Shown here: positions 41,324 to 50,362 of the stretch, one piece after another
How positions within the stretch are numbered: position 1 is the stretch's first letter
Layout: each line of letters starts with the position of its first letter
Assembly (NCBI GenBank): GCA_016699405.1
Contig: CP064972.1
Coordinates: 2,263,501-2,327,500 of the forward strand
Source of the DNA: Holophagales bacterium
GTDB taxonomy: Bacteria; Acidobacteriota; Thermoanaerobaculia; Multivoradales; JAGPDF01
Direction: 5' to 3'
DNA length: 64,000 nt
Translations under genes and position numbers: made by a program
The notes under the pieces: model-generated
Database searches by the model: none
The model's input: the letters and a program-made list of their open reading frames with translations, nothing else
What the model was told of the DNA's origin: nothing

Positions 41324-42678
41324 GAGGACGGGTCGTGGGGATCAGCCTGTTGCTTGCCGTCGCCGGGATCGGCGGCTGGTTCTGGTGGAGCCGAGGCCGG
41401 ACCGAGGTGCCGAAGTACCGGACCGAGGCCGTGGCGCGCGGCGATGTCGAGGTGTTGATCTCGTCGACCGGGACGCTCGAGGCGACCGAGACCGTCGAAG
41501 TGGGCAGTCAGGTCTCCGGCACCCTGGCGACCGTGCGCGCCGACTTCAACGACCGCGTCAAGCAGGGCCAGGTGCTGGCGACGCTCGACACGGAAGCCCT
41601 CGATTCCTCGGTGATCGAGGCCGAGGCCTCGGTCGAGCGCGCCGCCGCGCAGCTCGCCCAGGCGCAGGCCGATCTGGCACGCAACCGGGCGCTCTTCGAC
41701 GCCGGGCTGCTCTCGGCGAGCGTCTTCGAGCCGACGGCGACCGCAGTCCGGACGGCCGAGGCCGGGCTGCGTTCGGCGCAGGCCGGCCTCGAACGGGCGC
41801 GCAAGGCGCGGCGCAACGCGGTGATCCTCGCGCCGGCTGACGGCGTGGTGCTCGAGAGGTCGGTCGACCCGGGGCAGACGGTGGCGGCGAGCTTCACCGC
41901 GCCGAAGCTCTTCGTGCTGGCGCGTGACCTCTCGACGATGCGGATCCTCGCCGACGTCGACGAGGGAGACATCGGCCAGATCCGCGACGGCCAGGAGGTT
42001 CGATTCACCGTCGCGGCGCACCCCGGGGTGAGCCATCGCGGCCGCGTCGAAGAGATCCGACTCCAGCCCCGGACGGTCCAGAACGTCGTCACCTACACGG
42101 TCGTCGTGTCGGCGCCGAATCCGGACGGTACGCTGTTGCCGGGGATGACCGCGACGGTCGACTTCGTCGTCGACGGGGTGAAGGACGCGTTGACCGTGCC
42201 GAGCGCCGCGCTGCGCTTCAAGCCCGACGAGACCGCGGCTCGGGCAGCGTTCGAGCGGCGCCGGCGGGAGCGACAGGGGGCTGCGGGTGGATCGGAGGCT
42301 CCGGGAGCTACCGCCAGCGAGCGCCGAGGTCCCGGTGGAGGGGATGGGTCCGGCGACGGCGCGGAGCGCCGCGACGGGAGCAGCGGGAGGCGGGCGCGGG
42401 GCGACGCCGGCTCGCCGGAAGGGGGACCGCCGCCCGGCGTGAAGATGGTGTGGCGTCTCGACGCGCAGGGCAAGCTCGCGCCGCAGCCGGTTCGCGTCGG
42501 GCTCTCCGACGGCAAAGTCACGGCGATCGAGCCGCTGCACGGCACGCTCGAGCCTGGCGACCTGGTGATCGTCGGCGTGCAGGCGAACGCAGGCGATGCG
42601 GCGGCGACGCCGGCTCGGCCGGCGACGGGGTCGGGACCGGGTGGCGGACGGCGGATGCCGATGCCGCCGATGTTCTGA
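41320..42678 (+). CDS. MacA-like periplasmic adaptor (membrane-fusion protein)
   Basis: 452 residues from GTG 41320 with an AGGAGGA ribosome site; it overlaps the previous stop. An N-terminal membrane helix (about 5-23) anchors it. The barrel-sandwich/lipoyl half begins VARGDVEVLISSTGTLEATETVEVGSQVSG, with an alpha-hairpin at about 105-165. APADGVVLERSVDPGQTV closes the lipoyl domain. The C-terminal part contains an unusual Arg/Gly/Glu-rich insert (about 305-370) before GVKMVWRLDAQGKLAPQPVRVG. Works with the ABC subunits encoded next to pass substrates through an outer-membrane channel, not in this window. Confidence 0.92.
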   Translation: MRGRVVGISLLLAVAGIGGWFWWSRGRTEVPKYRTEAVARGDVEVLISSTGTLEATETVEVGSQVSGTLATVRADFNDRVKQGQVLATLDTEALDSSVIEAEASVERAAAQLAQAQADLARNRALFDAGLLSASVFEPTATAVRTAEAGLRSAQAGLERARKARRNAVILAPADGVVLERSVDPGQTVAASFTAPKLFVLARDLSTMRILADVDEGDIGQIRDGQEVRFTVAAHPGVSHRGRVEEIRLQPRTVQNVVTYTVVVSAPNPDGTLLPGMTATVDFVVDGVKDALTVPSAALRFKPDETAARAAFERRRRERQGAAGGSEAPGATASERRGPGGGDGSGDGAERRDGSSGRRARGDAGSPEGGPPPGVKMVWRLDAQGKLAPQPVRVGLSDGKVTAIEPLHGTLEPGDLVIVGVQANAGDAAATPARPATGSGPGGGRRMPMPPMF

Positions 42679-42687
42679 GGCCCGGCG

Positions 42688-43500
42688 ATGGCTCCGAGCG
42701 CTCCGCCGGTCCCCCCTGCGAACGCCGCTTCGGCGGCAGCCTCGCCCGTTGCTCGTTCGGCGCCGCCGCCGCTCCCTCCGGCGATCGTCGTGGCCGACCG
42801 GGTGACCCGCGTCTACCGCGCGGCCGAGGATGTCGTCGCGTTGCGCGGGATCTCCCTGACCATCCGGGCCGGCGAGTTCGTCGCCATCGTCGGGGCGTCG
42901 GGCTCCGGGAAGTCGACGCTGATGCACATCCTCGGTTGTCTCGATCGACCGACCTCCGGAAGCTACCGGATCGACGGCGTCGAGACGAGCGGCCTCGACC
43001 GCGACGAGCTCGCCGCCGTCCGCCGGCGACGGCTCGGCTTCGTCTTCCAGGGATTCAACCTGCTGCCGCGTGCCACCGCGCTCGAGAACGTCGAGCTGCC
43101 GCTCGCCTATGAACGCTCGGTCGCTCCGCGCGAGGCGCGCGAGCGCGCCCGCGTCTCGCTCGCCGGCGTCGGGCTCGCCCACCGCGAGGAGCACCTGCCG
43201 AGCCAGCTCTCCGGCGGCCAGCAGCAGCGGGTCGCGATCGCCCGCGCCCTGGTCAACCGTCCGGCGCTGCTGCTCGCCGACGAGCCCACGGGCAATCTCG
43301 ACAGCCGCACGTCGTTCGAGGTGCTGGCGCTCTTCCAGGAGCTCAATGACAGCGGCGTCACGCTCGTGCTGGTGACCCACGAGGCGGACGTGGCGCGCTG
43401 CGCCCGGCGGGTCGTCGAGCTCGCCGACGGTCGCGTGGTGCGCGACGAGCGGATCGCCGACCGGTTGCTGGCGCGCGAGCGCCTCGAGGAGACGTCATGA
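42688..43500 (+). CDS. MacB-like ABC transporter ATPase subunit
   Basis: 270 residues, LolD/MacB-type ATPase. Walker A is GASGSGKST (about 70-78), Q-loop GFVFQGFNLLPR, signature LSGGQQQRVAIARAL, Walker B LLLADEPTGNLDS with the catalytic Glu, and H-loop VLVTHEAD. The first ~30 residues are Ala/Pro-rich and precede VVADRVTRVYRAAEDVVALRG. The stop overlaps the permease start (ATGA). Confidence 0.94.
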   Translation: MAPSAPPVPPANAASAAASPVARSAPPPLPPAIVVADRVTRVYRAAEDVVALRGISLTIRAGEFVAIVGASGSGKSTLMHILGCLDRPTSGSYRIDGVETSGLDRDELAAVRRRRLGFVFQGFNLLPRATALENVELPLAYERSVAPREARERARVSLAGVGLAHREEHLPSQLSGGQQQRVAIARALVNRPALLLADEPTGNLDSRTSFEVLALFQELNDSGVTLVLVTHEADVARCARRVVELADGRVVRDERIADRLLARERLEETS

Positions 43501-44714
43501 GAATCCGGGTGCTCCTGGCGACCGCGTTGCGCAGCCTGGGTCGCAACCGGCTGCGCAGCTTCCTCACCATGCTCGGGGTGATCATCGGCGTCGCCTCGGT
43601 GATCGCCATGGTGTCGATCGGCCGCGGAGCGCAGCGGCGCGTCGAGTCGCAGATCGCCGCCCTGGGCAAGAACCTGCTGACCGTCTTCTCCGGCAGCGCC
43701 CAGCTCGGCGGCGCGCGCGGCGGCGCGGGTTCGATCAGCACGTTGACGATGGACGACGTCGCCCGGCTGCGCGACGAGGCCGAGACGCTCGCCTACGTCT
43801 CGCCGCTGGTGCGCGCTCCCGGGCAGGTGGTCGGAGGGGGCAGCAACTGGGCCTCCCAGGTGCTCGGGGTCTCGCCGGAGTACTTCGCCATCCGCGAGTG
43901 GACGGTCGCCGACGGCGAGGCCTTCGGCGACCGGGAGATGCGAACCGGGGCCAAGGTGGCGCTGCTCGGCCGCACCGTGGCGACGAACCTCTTCGGCGAG
44001 AGCTCCCCGGTCGGGGCCCAGATCCGCATCGGCCGCGTCCCGTTCACCGTCGTCGGCGTGCTGTCCCCCAAGGGGCAGACCGGCTTCGGCACCGACCAGG
44101 ACGACATCGTGCTCGCTCCGGCGACGACCGTGCAGAGCCGCCTTGCCGGCGGTCGCAACCTCAACCAGATCTACGTCAGCGTGCGCGAAGGGGTCTCCTC
44201 GGCGGTGGCGCAGGCCGAGGTGGAAGAAGTGATGCGGCGCTCGCATCGCCTCGCCGACGGCGAGGAGAGCGATTTCAACATCCGCTCGCAGGCGGAGATC
44301 GCCACGGCGGCGGCGGCGACCACGCAGACGTTCACGCTCCTGCTGGGCTCGATCGCCGGTGTCTCGCTGCTGGTCGGCGGCATCGGCATCATGAACATCC
44401 TGCTCGTCTCGGTCACCGAGCGCACGCGCGAGATCGGCATCCGCCTGGCCGTCGGGGCGCGCACCCGCGACGTGCTGCTCCAGTTCCTCATCGAGGCGGT
44501 CGTGCTGAGCCTGGCGGGAGGGGCGATCGGCGCCGTGCTCGGGGTGGCCGGAGCGCTCGCCATCGGCCGCTCGGGGCGGTTGCAGGCGGTCGTCGAGCCG
44601 TCGACGGTGGCGATCGCCATGCTCTTCGCCGCGGCGGTCGGGCTCTTCTTCGGTCTGCATCCGGCGCGGCGCGCCTCGCGCCTCGATCCGATCGAGGCGC
44701 TGCGCTACGAGTGA
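43497..44714 (+). CDS. MacB-like ABC transporter permease subunit
   Basis: 405 residues. Four membrane helices: one near the N terminus (LRSFLTMLGVIIGVASVIAMVSIGRG) and three after about residue 275 (GIMNILLVSVTERTREIGIRLAVGARTRDVL is the FtsX-like signature between them). A large periplasmic domain (about 50-260) corresponds to MacB_PCD. Together with the ATPase and the adaptor it forms a type VII ABC mechanotransmission exporter for antimicrobial compounds or lipoproteins. Ends LDPIEALRYE, typical of the family. Confidence 0.94.
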   Translation: MRIRVLLATALRSLGRNRLRSFLTMLGVIIGVASVIAMVSIGRGAQRRVESQIAALGKNLLTVFSGSAQLGGARGGAGSISTLTMDDVARLRDEAETLAYVSPLVRAPGQVVGGGSNWASQVLGVSPEYFAIREWTVADGEAFGDREMRTGAKVALLGRTVATNLFGESSPVGAQIRIGRVPFTVVGVLSPKGQTGFGTDQDDIVLAPATTVQSRLAGGRNLNQIYVSVREGVSSAVAQAEVEEVMRRSHRLADGEESDFNIRSQAEIATAAAATTQTFTLLLGSIAGVSLLVGGIGIMNILLVSVTERTREIGIRLAVGARTRDVLLQFLIEAVVLSLAGGAIGAVLGVAGALAIGRSGRLQAVVEPSTVAIAMLFAAAVGLFFGLHPARRASRLDPIEALRYE

Positions 44715-44730
44715 GCGCCGGGGCTCGCGG

Positions 44731-45918
44731 TCAGCCCCAGCGTTCGTGGAGGAAGTCGCCGACCTGGCGCGCCACCGTGGCCGGAGCGTAGATGCGGTAG
44801 CGCTCGATCCGTCCGAGGTGGCGGATGAACTGACTGGCCGTCTCCATCGGCTCGAAGCTTCCGTCGTAGCGCCGCACCCAGACGCGGTTGCCGGCGAGCT
44901 TGTGCGGGTCCTTGGCCGAGTTGGAGACCAGCAGGTCGGAGTCGGCGAAGGCCGCGCGCAGCTCGGGCAGCAACGCCTCGAAGCGTGCCTTGTCCTCCCG
45001 CTGCAGGTGCTCTCGGCTCTCGAAGGCGAGTGGGTAGTGGCGTCGGTCGACGATGGCGCGGGCATGCGGGTCGCGCGACGTGCGCAGCTCGCCGAGCACC
45101 GAGATGTCGTCCTCGGCGAGGAAGCGCTCGGGGTCGGCGCTCCAGCGGCGCCCGTTGCGCCGCATCCACTCCGAAAGATGGAGCTCCATCGCCTTGGCGG
45201 TGACGTTGAAGTAGACCTGGGTGAACATGTAGTAGCGCGCCAGCACCAGCGCCTCGACCGCGTGCACGCCACCCTCGTCGACGCCGATCCCCCATTCCCC
45301 GCTCTCCGGGTCGGCCACCGGCCTCATCGTGTCGAGCAGCCGCGGCAGGTCGAAGCTGCCGTAGCGCACGCCGCAGAAGAGGCTGTCGCGCAGCAGGTAG
45401 TCCATCTTGTCGACGTCGAGCTCGCCGGAGACGATCTGGTAGAGCAGCGGTGGGCCGTCCGGCTCGCCGGCGAGCAGCGCCGCCACGTCGCGTGCGGTGA
45501 GGGCGTCGCCGTGTCGCTCGAAGATCGCCGTGAGCTCGTCGGAGGCGAGCAGGCGCCGGGTCATCTGCTCGTGGTCGATGCCGTCCTCGAAAAGCTCCTC
45601 GGCCGAGTGGCTGTAGGGAGCGTGACCGAGGTCGTGGAGCAGCGCGGCGGCGCGCACCAGGCGGCGCTCGCGCGGTCCGAGACCGGCGGCGAGCTCGGCC
45701 GGGGCGTGGACGCGGAGGGCATCGAAGGCCTGTCCGGCCAGCTCCATGGCGCCGAGCGCGTGGCTGAAGCGGCTGTGCACGGCGCCCGGGAAGACCAGGC
45801 TCATGACACCGAGCTGCTGAATGGAGCGCAGCCGCTGCATCGGGCGGCTGTCGACGAGGGCCGACTCGAGAGGGTCGGCGCGGATGAAGCCGTGGACGGG
45901 GTCGCGGATCGAGAGCAC
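44731..45918 (-). CDS. HD-domain phosphohydrolase (dGTPase/SAMHD1-like)
   Basis: 395 residues. The HD metal site is spread over FPGAVHSRFSHALGAMELAG (first His), HDLGHAPYSHSAEE (His-Asp) and a later Asp (KMDYLLRDSLFCGVRYGSFD). Opening residues SIRDPVHGFI and MQRLRSIQQLG are typical of the YdhJ/SAMHD1-like group. Family members hydrolyse deoxynucleotides or related phosphoesters; the exact substrate is unknown. Cytosolic. First of a leftward run with the Lon-N gene lying 10 bases upstream. Confidence 0.9.
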   Translation of the reverse strand: MLSIRDPVHGFIRADPLESALVDSRPMQRLRSIQQLGVMSLVFPGAVHSRFSHALGAMELAGQAFDALRVHAPAELAAGLGPRERRLVRAAALLHDLGHAPYSHSAEELFEDGIDHEQMTRRLLASDELTAIFERHGDALTARDVAALLAGEPDGPPLLYQIVSGELDVDKMDYLLRDSLFCGVRYGSFDLPRLLDTMRPVADPESGEWGIGVDEGGVHAVEALVLARYYMFTQVYFNVTAKAMELHLSEWMRRNGRRWSADPERFLAEDDISVLGELRTSRDPHARAIVDRRHYPLAFESREHLQREDKARFEALLPELRAAFADSDLLVSNSAKDPHKLAGNRVWVRRYDGSFEPMETASQFIRHLGRIERYRIYAPATVARQVGDFLHERWG

Positions 45919-45928
45919 GCTCGCTCCT

Positions 45929-46597
45929 TCAGTTGGACTCGGCGTGGGCCGCCAGGTGGCGGAAAGGGCGCAGCGCGGCGAGCAGGCGCCGGCGACTCGC
46001 CAGGATCGAGGCGATCGCCGCGGCGCGATCGGCGAGGGCGAGGCTGAGCAGGCCCTGGCGGCGAGCGGCCGGCAGATCGAGCTCGGCGGCGAGTCGGTTG
46101 ACCAGCTCCGGCAGTGCGGCCTGGCCGAGGAGCTCGGCGACGTCGTCGGGGGCGAGCGGAAAGCGGTCGCCGGTCGCCAGGGCGACTTCGGCGAGGTCGC
46201 GCACCAGGCCGTCGCGCAGGCTCGGATCGGGCTCCGGACCCTCGGCGAGGGGACGCACCCTGGCCTGCCGGTAGGGGCGGCCCGGGACCTCTTCGTCCAC
46301 CTCGAAACGGAATTCGCCGTGGAGCAGGATGTCGAAACGGCCGTCGGCGAGCGGCTCGACGTCGACCAGCCGCCCCGCCGTGCCCGGCAACACGAGAGTC
46401 GCCGGTCCGTCGCCGCCGGGCGGTGGCCCGCCGTCGAGCACCATTCCGACCAGCCGCTCGGGCTCGGGCCGGGTCAGGAGGTCGCGCACCATCTCGCGAT
46501 AGCGCGGCTCGAAGATGTGCAGCGGCAGCAGCGTGCCGGGGAAGTGCACGACCGTGGCGAGCGGGAACAGCGGCAGGAGCGGCAGGGATCCGCTCAT
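45929..46597 (-). CDS. Lon N-terminal (LON substrate-binding/PUA-like) domain protein
   Basis: 222 residues containing only the LON substrate-binding domain: LPLLPLFPLATVVHFPGTLLPLHIFEPRYREMVRD at the N terminus and VDVEPLADGRFDILLHGEFRF later. There is no AAA+ or protease part. Stand-alone forms are frequent in bacteria and their role is unknown, perhaps protein binding. TAAGAT on the minus strand (46612-46607) close to the start could be a -10. Followed by the HD gene. Confidence 0.88.
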   Translation of the reverse strand: MSGSLPLLPLFPLATVVHFPGTLLPLHIFEPRYREMVRDLLTRPEPERLVGMVLDGGPPPGGDGPATLVLPGTAGRLVDVEPLADGRFDILLHGEFRFEVDEEVPGRPYRQARVRPLAEGPEPDPSLRDGLVRDLAEVALATGDRFPLAPDDVAELLGQAALPELVNRLAAELDLPAARRQGLLSLALADRAAAIASILASRRRLLAALRPFRHLAAHAESN

Positions 46598-46645
46598 CGG
46601 GCGGCGATCTTAGCAGCGACCTCGGACGGTGCCGTCGAGCCGAGG

Positions 46646-47404
46646 TCAGCCGGGCGCCGTCGCGGACGGCGCTTGGGTTCGCTGCGGCTGCTCGAGCGGG
46701 ACGGCGTGAGCCCGCGCGAAGAAGAGCACGGCGAGCAACAGGCCGGCGACGACGGTGGCACGACGGAAGTGGGCCGGGAGCCAGCGCGAGACGAGCAGGG
46801 CGAGACTCGCCACCGCGAGGGTGGCGTAGGTCCCCTCGGCAGCGATCGTGGCGCGGATCGTCGGGGCGAGGGCGAGCCAGAAGATCGGAAGCGCGGCTCC
46901 GGCCGCCGGTGCGGCGAGTCGTGGTCCGGTGAGGATCTCCGCGGCGGCGAGCGCCAGCAGGAGCCGGACGAGCCAGGCGATCGCCAGCCCGACCGACCCC
47001 GCCGAGGGGCCCTCGCCGATGCGCAGACGGTCGCCCGCGGCGGAGACGAACAGGAGAGTGATCGCCCCGAGCGCGCCGAGGAGGCGCCAGGCGGCCGGTT
47101 CCATCCGCCGCCAGGCGGCGAGCAGCAGGAGGTCGCCGGCCAGCGTGGCGATGACGAAGAGGGCGAGCAGTCGGGCGAGCGTCCCGGCGCTCGCCTGGCC
47201 CGCCAGATTCTGCGCCAGCGCCGCGTCCGGCGTGGTACCGATCCAACTCGCGGTCGCCAGGAGGCTCGCCAGGAGCAGGGGCGCGGCAGCGAGAGACCAC
47301 GGCCGGCGCCACTCCGCCCGCCGGCTGGCGGCGAGCCAGGGGATCGTGCCATGGCACCCCCAGATCGCCAGATTCGCCAGGGTCAGGAGGGCATCGACGA
47401 GCAC
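46646..47404 (-). CDS. Polytopic membrane protein of unknown function
   Basis: 252 residues, about seven membrane helices (LTLANLAIWGCHGTIPWLAA, WSLAAAPLLLASLLATASWIG, LLALFVIATLAGDLLLLAAW and later ones). I do not recognise the family. The start used is GTG 47404, preceded by GGGAGGT; it lies inside the last 22 bases of folK. Longer open frame upstream would be antisense-like in composition and overlap folK completely. Ends in a short Pro/Ala/Thr tail. Confidence 0.6.
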   Translation of the reverse strand: MLVDALLTLANLAIWGCHGTIPWLAASRRAEWRRPWSLAAAPLLLASLLATASWIGTTPDAALAQNLAGQASAGTLARLLALFVIATLAGDLLLLAAWRRMEPAAWRLLGALGAITLLFVSAAGDRLRIGEGPSAGSVGLAIAWLVRLLLALAAAEILTGPRLAAPAAGAALPIFWLALAPTIRATIAAEGTYATLAVASLALLVSRWLPAHFRRATVVAGLLLAVLFFARAHAVPLEQPQRTQAPSATAPG

Positions 47405-48006
47405 GGGACCTCCCGGGTGAGCGAAGAAGGCAGTGGCCGGCTCCAGTCGAGACGCGCGACCGGAGTCGCATCCGTGTGGGCGCGAAGCAGGGCGAGCGGC
47501 GTCGCCCCGTCCGGCGGCAACGGGAGATCGGGCAGGAGCTCGGCGAGCGGTGCGAGGACGAATGCGCGTTTCCGCATCCGCGGATGGGGAAGCGTCAACT
47601 CGAGGTCGCCGCGCTGGATCGAGCCCCAGAGCAGGAGGTCGATGTCGAGGACCCGGGCGGCCCAACGGGGCGCACGCCGTCGCCCGGCACGCCGCTCGGT
47701 CGCCTTGGCAAGAGCGACCAGCGCCTCGGGATCGAGATCGGCGTGGCCGACCGCGACGGCGTTGAGATAGTCGGGTTGAGGCCCGGCGCCGGCCGCCACG
47801 AGGGCGACCGAACGGTAGGGAGACGAGACGGCGAGGGGACCGAGGGCGGCGGCGAGACTCGCCAGGGCGCCGAGAAGGACGGCTTCGCGCTCCCCGAGGT
47901 TGCTGCCGAGGCCGAAAACGAAGTCCCCCGGAGCGAGCGCGGGTCCGCGTCTACTCGTCTTCGTCGATCTCCTCCTCGTCGATCTCCTCGGCGACGGCGG
48001 CGACAT
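47383..48006 (-). CDS. folK: 2-amino-4-hydroxy-6-hydroxymethyldihydropteridine pyrophosphokinase
   Basis: 207 residues. HPPK transfers pyrophosphate from ATP to the pterin in folate synthesis. The opening FVFGLGSNLGEREAVLLGAL, SSPYRSVAL, PQPDYLNAVAV and the signature RWAARVLDIDLLLWGS with LPHPRMRKRAFVLAPLAEL are all present and in order. No ATG, GTG or TTG occurs in frame between the ATG at 48006 and the domain start, so the gene must begin inside the upstream FYDLN gene (56-base overlap) or use a rare codon. The first ~25 residues are basic and non-conserved. Confidence 0.88.
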   Translation of the reverse strand: MSPPSPRRSTRRRSTKTSRRGPALAPGDFVFGLGSNLGEREAVLLGALASLAAALGPLAVSSPYRSVALVAAGAGPQPDYLNAVAVGHADLDPEALVALAKATERRAGRRRAPRWAARVLDIDLLLWGSIQRGDLELTLPHPRMRKRAFVLAPLAELLPDLPLPPDGATPLALLRAHTDATPVARLDWSRPLPSSLTREVPCSSMPS

Positions 48007-48247
48007 CCTCGTCGTCGGCGTCGAAGTCGGCGTCCGGAATCAACTCGTCCGGCTCGTCGAGGGCGCGCAGCACGGCATCCTCCCGCCGCTTCCGCTTGGC
48101 CGCCGCGAGGGCCTCGCTGGCGATCTCGGCCGCCTTGGCGTCCTTCTGGTTGGCGCCGCACTTCGGGCAGATCGACTCATGCCGGCCGAGGTCGTAGAAC
48201 TTCACCCCGCAGCTGAAGCATTCCCACTTGTTTCCCAGTTCCGGCAT
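47951..48247 (-). CDS. FYDLN-type zinc-ribbon protein with acidic tail
   Basis: 98 residues: MPELGNKWECFSCGVKFYDLGR with Cys10/Cys13, then CPKCGANQ with Cys27/Cys30, forming a zinc ribbon of the FYDLN_acid (TIGR02300) family. The C-terminal third is almost all Glu, Asp and Ala. Function unknown for the family. ATG at 48247 follows an AAGGAGA ribosome site. Its 3' end overlaps the folK start region. Confidence 0.87.
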   Translation of the reverse strand: MPELGNKWECFSCGVKFYDLGRHESICPKCGANQKDAKAAEIASEALAAAKRKRREDAVLRALDEPDELIPDADFDADDEDVAAVAEEIDEEEIDEDE

Positions 48248-48336
48248 GCCGTCTCCTTGCCTTCGCCGAACGACCGGCGAAGGTAGCACCCGCCCTTTCG
48301 CGGTGTCAACCGCGCGTCGTGGCGCGCCGGGCTTGG

Positions 48337-48365
48337 TTGCGGGGGAAGGTGGTCGGCGCTAGGAT
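48337..48365 (+). promoter_or_regulatory. Candidate promoter of lolA-tgt-yajC-secDF
   Basis: TTGCGG (48337-48342), 17 bases, TAGGAT (48360-48365). Transcription would start near 48372, about 34 bases before the lolA ATG. Confidence 0.4.
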
Positions 48366-48405
48366 GCCGCGGCTTCCGGCTCCCTCCGGCAGGCCCCTCC
48401 TCGTC

Positions 48406-49167
48406 ATGCCTCGCATCGCCCTTTCCGCTCTCGCGCCCGTCCTGCTCGCCGGCTTCCTCGGATCCGGCACGGCCCTGCTGGCGGCTGCGGGCAAGCCGGC
48501 CGAGAGCATCGCGGCGGTCGATCCGGCCGACCCGAAGCTGATGCCGGAGGCACGCCTCGCGGCGCTGGTGGCACGGGTCAAGCTCGAGCAGCAGAAGCTG
48601 CGGTCGCTCGAGGCCGAATTCGTGCAGCACAAGGAGAGTGCGTTCCTGATGCTGCCGCAGGACTCGCGCGGCGTCTTCTCGTTCGTCGCGCCGGACCGCG
48701 TGCGGTGGGAGTATCTGGAGCCGAAGGCGATCTCGCTGGTGATCAACGGCGAGGAGATGACCACCTGGTTCCACGATCTGAAGCGGGTCGACCGGATGAA
48801 GATCGGTCGCTACTCGAATCAGGTGCTCAAGTACCTCAACGCTTCGAGCTCGCTCGACACGCTGCTGCGCTATTTCACGGTGAACCTCACCTACTCGCCG
48901 CGGCAGGAGGAGCCGTTCCGGCTCGACCTCGCACCGCGCTACCAGCGCGTCGCCAAGCGGCTGCGGGGCATGAGCCTGTGGATCGATCGCAAGATCTTCC
49001 TCCCGTCGCGGGTTCGCTACGTGGAAGGGGACGGCGACGTCACGGAGTACCGGTTCGAGAAGATCCGGATCAACTCGAACCTGCCGTCCGACCGCTTCGA
49101 GCTTGCCCTGCCTGCCGGGATCGAAGTCCGGGTGCTCGACCTCGAGCACGGCATGGCGACGCCCTGA
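48406..49167 (+). CDS. lolA: Outer-membrane lipoprotein carrier protein LolA-like
   Basis: 253 residues with a signal peptide (to about 27). The LolA fold is indicated by LRSLEAEFVQHKESAFL, GVFSFVAPDRVRWEYLEP (typical RxRWxY element), ISLVINGEEMTTWFHDLKRVDRM and IDRKIFLPSRVRYVEGDGDVTEYRFEKIRINSNLP. LolA ferries lipoproteins across the periplasm from LolCDE to the outer membrane. The usual length is about 205, so the N terminus here is somewhat longer. tgt begins 14 bases after the stop. Confidence 0.85.
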   Translation: MPRIALSALAPVLLAGFLGSGTALLAAAGKPAESIAAVDPADPKLMPEARLAALVARVKLEQQKLRSLEAEFVQHKESAFLMLPQDSRGVFSFVAPDRVRWEYLEPKAISLVINGEEMTTWFHDLKRVDRMKIGRYSNQVLKYLNASSSLDTLLRYFTVNLTYSPRQEEPFRLDLAPRYQRVAKRLRGMSLWIDRKIFLPSRVRYVEGDGDVTEYRFEKIRINSNLPSDRFELALPAGIEVRVLDLEHGMATP

Positions 49168-49181
49168 AGGACCCTCCCGCC

Positions 49182-50360
49182 TTGCGATTCACCCTGCTCG
49201 CCCGTGACGGGCGCGCCCGCGCCGGTCGCCTGGAGACGCCCCATGGGGCGATCGCCACGCCGGCCTTCATGCCGGTGGGTACGCTCGGGGCGGTCAAGGG
49301 GATCGGTCCCTGGGACCTCGAGTCGCTCGGCGCCGAGGTCATGCTGAGCAATCTCTACCACCTGTCGCTCCGGCCCGGGACGGGGCGGATCGCCGAGCTC
49401 GGAGGGATCCACCGTTTCGCCGGTTGGTCGCGCCCGATCCTCACCGACTCGGGTGGCTTCCAGGTGTTCAGCCTCGCCCACCTGAGGACGGTCGACGAAG
49501 CCGGTGTCCGCTTCCGCAGCCATCTCGACGGTGCGCTCGTGCGTTTCACCCCGGAAGGCGTCGTCGCGGCGCAGGCCGAGCTGGGCGTCGACCTCGCCAT
49601 GGTGCTCGACGAATGCCCGCCCTGGCCGGCGGAGCGCGAGGCCGTCGCGCAGGCGACGGAGCGGACGGTGCGCTGGGCCGCGCAGGCTCGCGAATGCTGG
49701 GAGCGGAGCTCGGCCGGGCCGGACAGCCTGTTCGCCATCGTTCAGGGCGGGGTGCATCGCGAGTTGCGGGAGCACTGTGCGGCAGCGCTCTCCGCCCTGG
49801 ACTTCCCGGGCTACGCGATCGGTGGTGTTTCGGTCGGCGAACCGCTCGCCGAGCGGCGGCTCGAGGTCGAATGGAGCGCGGCCGCACTGCCGGAGGAGCG
49901 CCCGCGGTACCTCATGGGGGTCGGGACCCCGGCCGATATCCTGCACGGGGTGCGGCAGGGGGTGGACCTCTTCGACTGCGTCCTGCCGGCGCGCAACGGG
50001 CGGCACGGCCTGCTCTTCACCCGCTCGGGGGTGGTGCGGATCAAGAACGCGGTCCACGCCGGAGATCCCCGCCCGATCGACGAGGAGTGCGCCTGCCCGG
50101 TCTGCCGCCGGCTTTCGCGGGCCTTCCTGCACCACCTCTTCCGGGCCGGCGAGATCACCGCCCCGGTGCTCGGCGCGATGCACAACCTCCGTCATTACCT
50201 TGACTTCATGGGCGAAGTCCGAAAAGCTATCTATTCCGGCCGTCTGGCCGACCTCGCCACCGCAGTCGACCCTCTGGACCCCAAGCCAGCCGGTGCTCGC
50301 GATGTCGAGGGGGTTGTCCGCCCCGGCGGAGACCGCGACACGAAATTAGGAGAGGGTTGA
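49182..50360 (+). CDS. tgt: tRNA-guanine transglycosylase
   Basis: 392 residues from TTG 49182, chosen because LRFTLLARDGRARAGRL begins right at the family N terminus and no better start exists nearby; the ribosome site is weak. It exchanges G34 for preQ1 in queuosine-type tRNAs. Asp of TDSGGFQVFSL, the substrate region GYAIGGVSVGEP, the nucleophile in FDCVLPARNGRHG and zinc ligands CACPVC with a downstream His (LHHLF) are all visible. Ends with a non-conserved Gly/Asp tail. Followed within 2 bases by yajC, as in many bacteria. Confidence 0.95.
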   Translation: MRFTLLARDGRARAGRLETPHGAIATPAFMPVGTLGAVKGIGPWDLESLGAEVMLSNLYHLSLRPGTGRIAELGGIHRFAGWSRPILTDSGGFQVFSLAHLRTVDEAGVRFRSHLDGALVRFTPEGVVAAQAELGVDLAMVLDECPPWPAEREAVAQATERTVRWAAQARECWERSSAGPDSLFAIVQGGVHRELREHCAAALSALDFPGYAIGGVSVGEPLAERRLEVEWSAAALPEERPRYLMGVGTPADILHGVRQGVDLFDCVLPARNGRHGLLFTRSGVVRIKNAVHAGDPRPIDEECACPVCRRLSRAFLHHLFRAGEITAPVLGAMHNLRHYLDFMGEVRKAIYSGRLADLATAVDPLDPKPAGARDVEGVVRPGGDRDTKLGEG

Positions 50361-50362
50361 CC

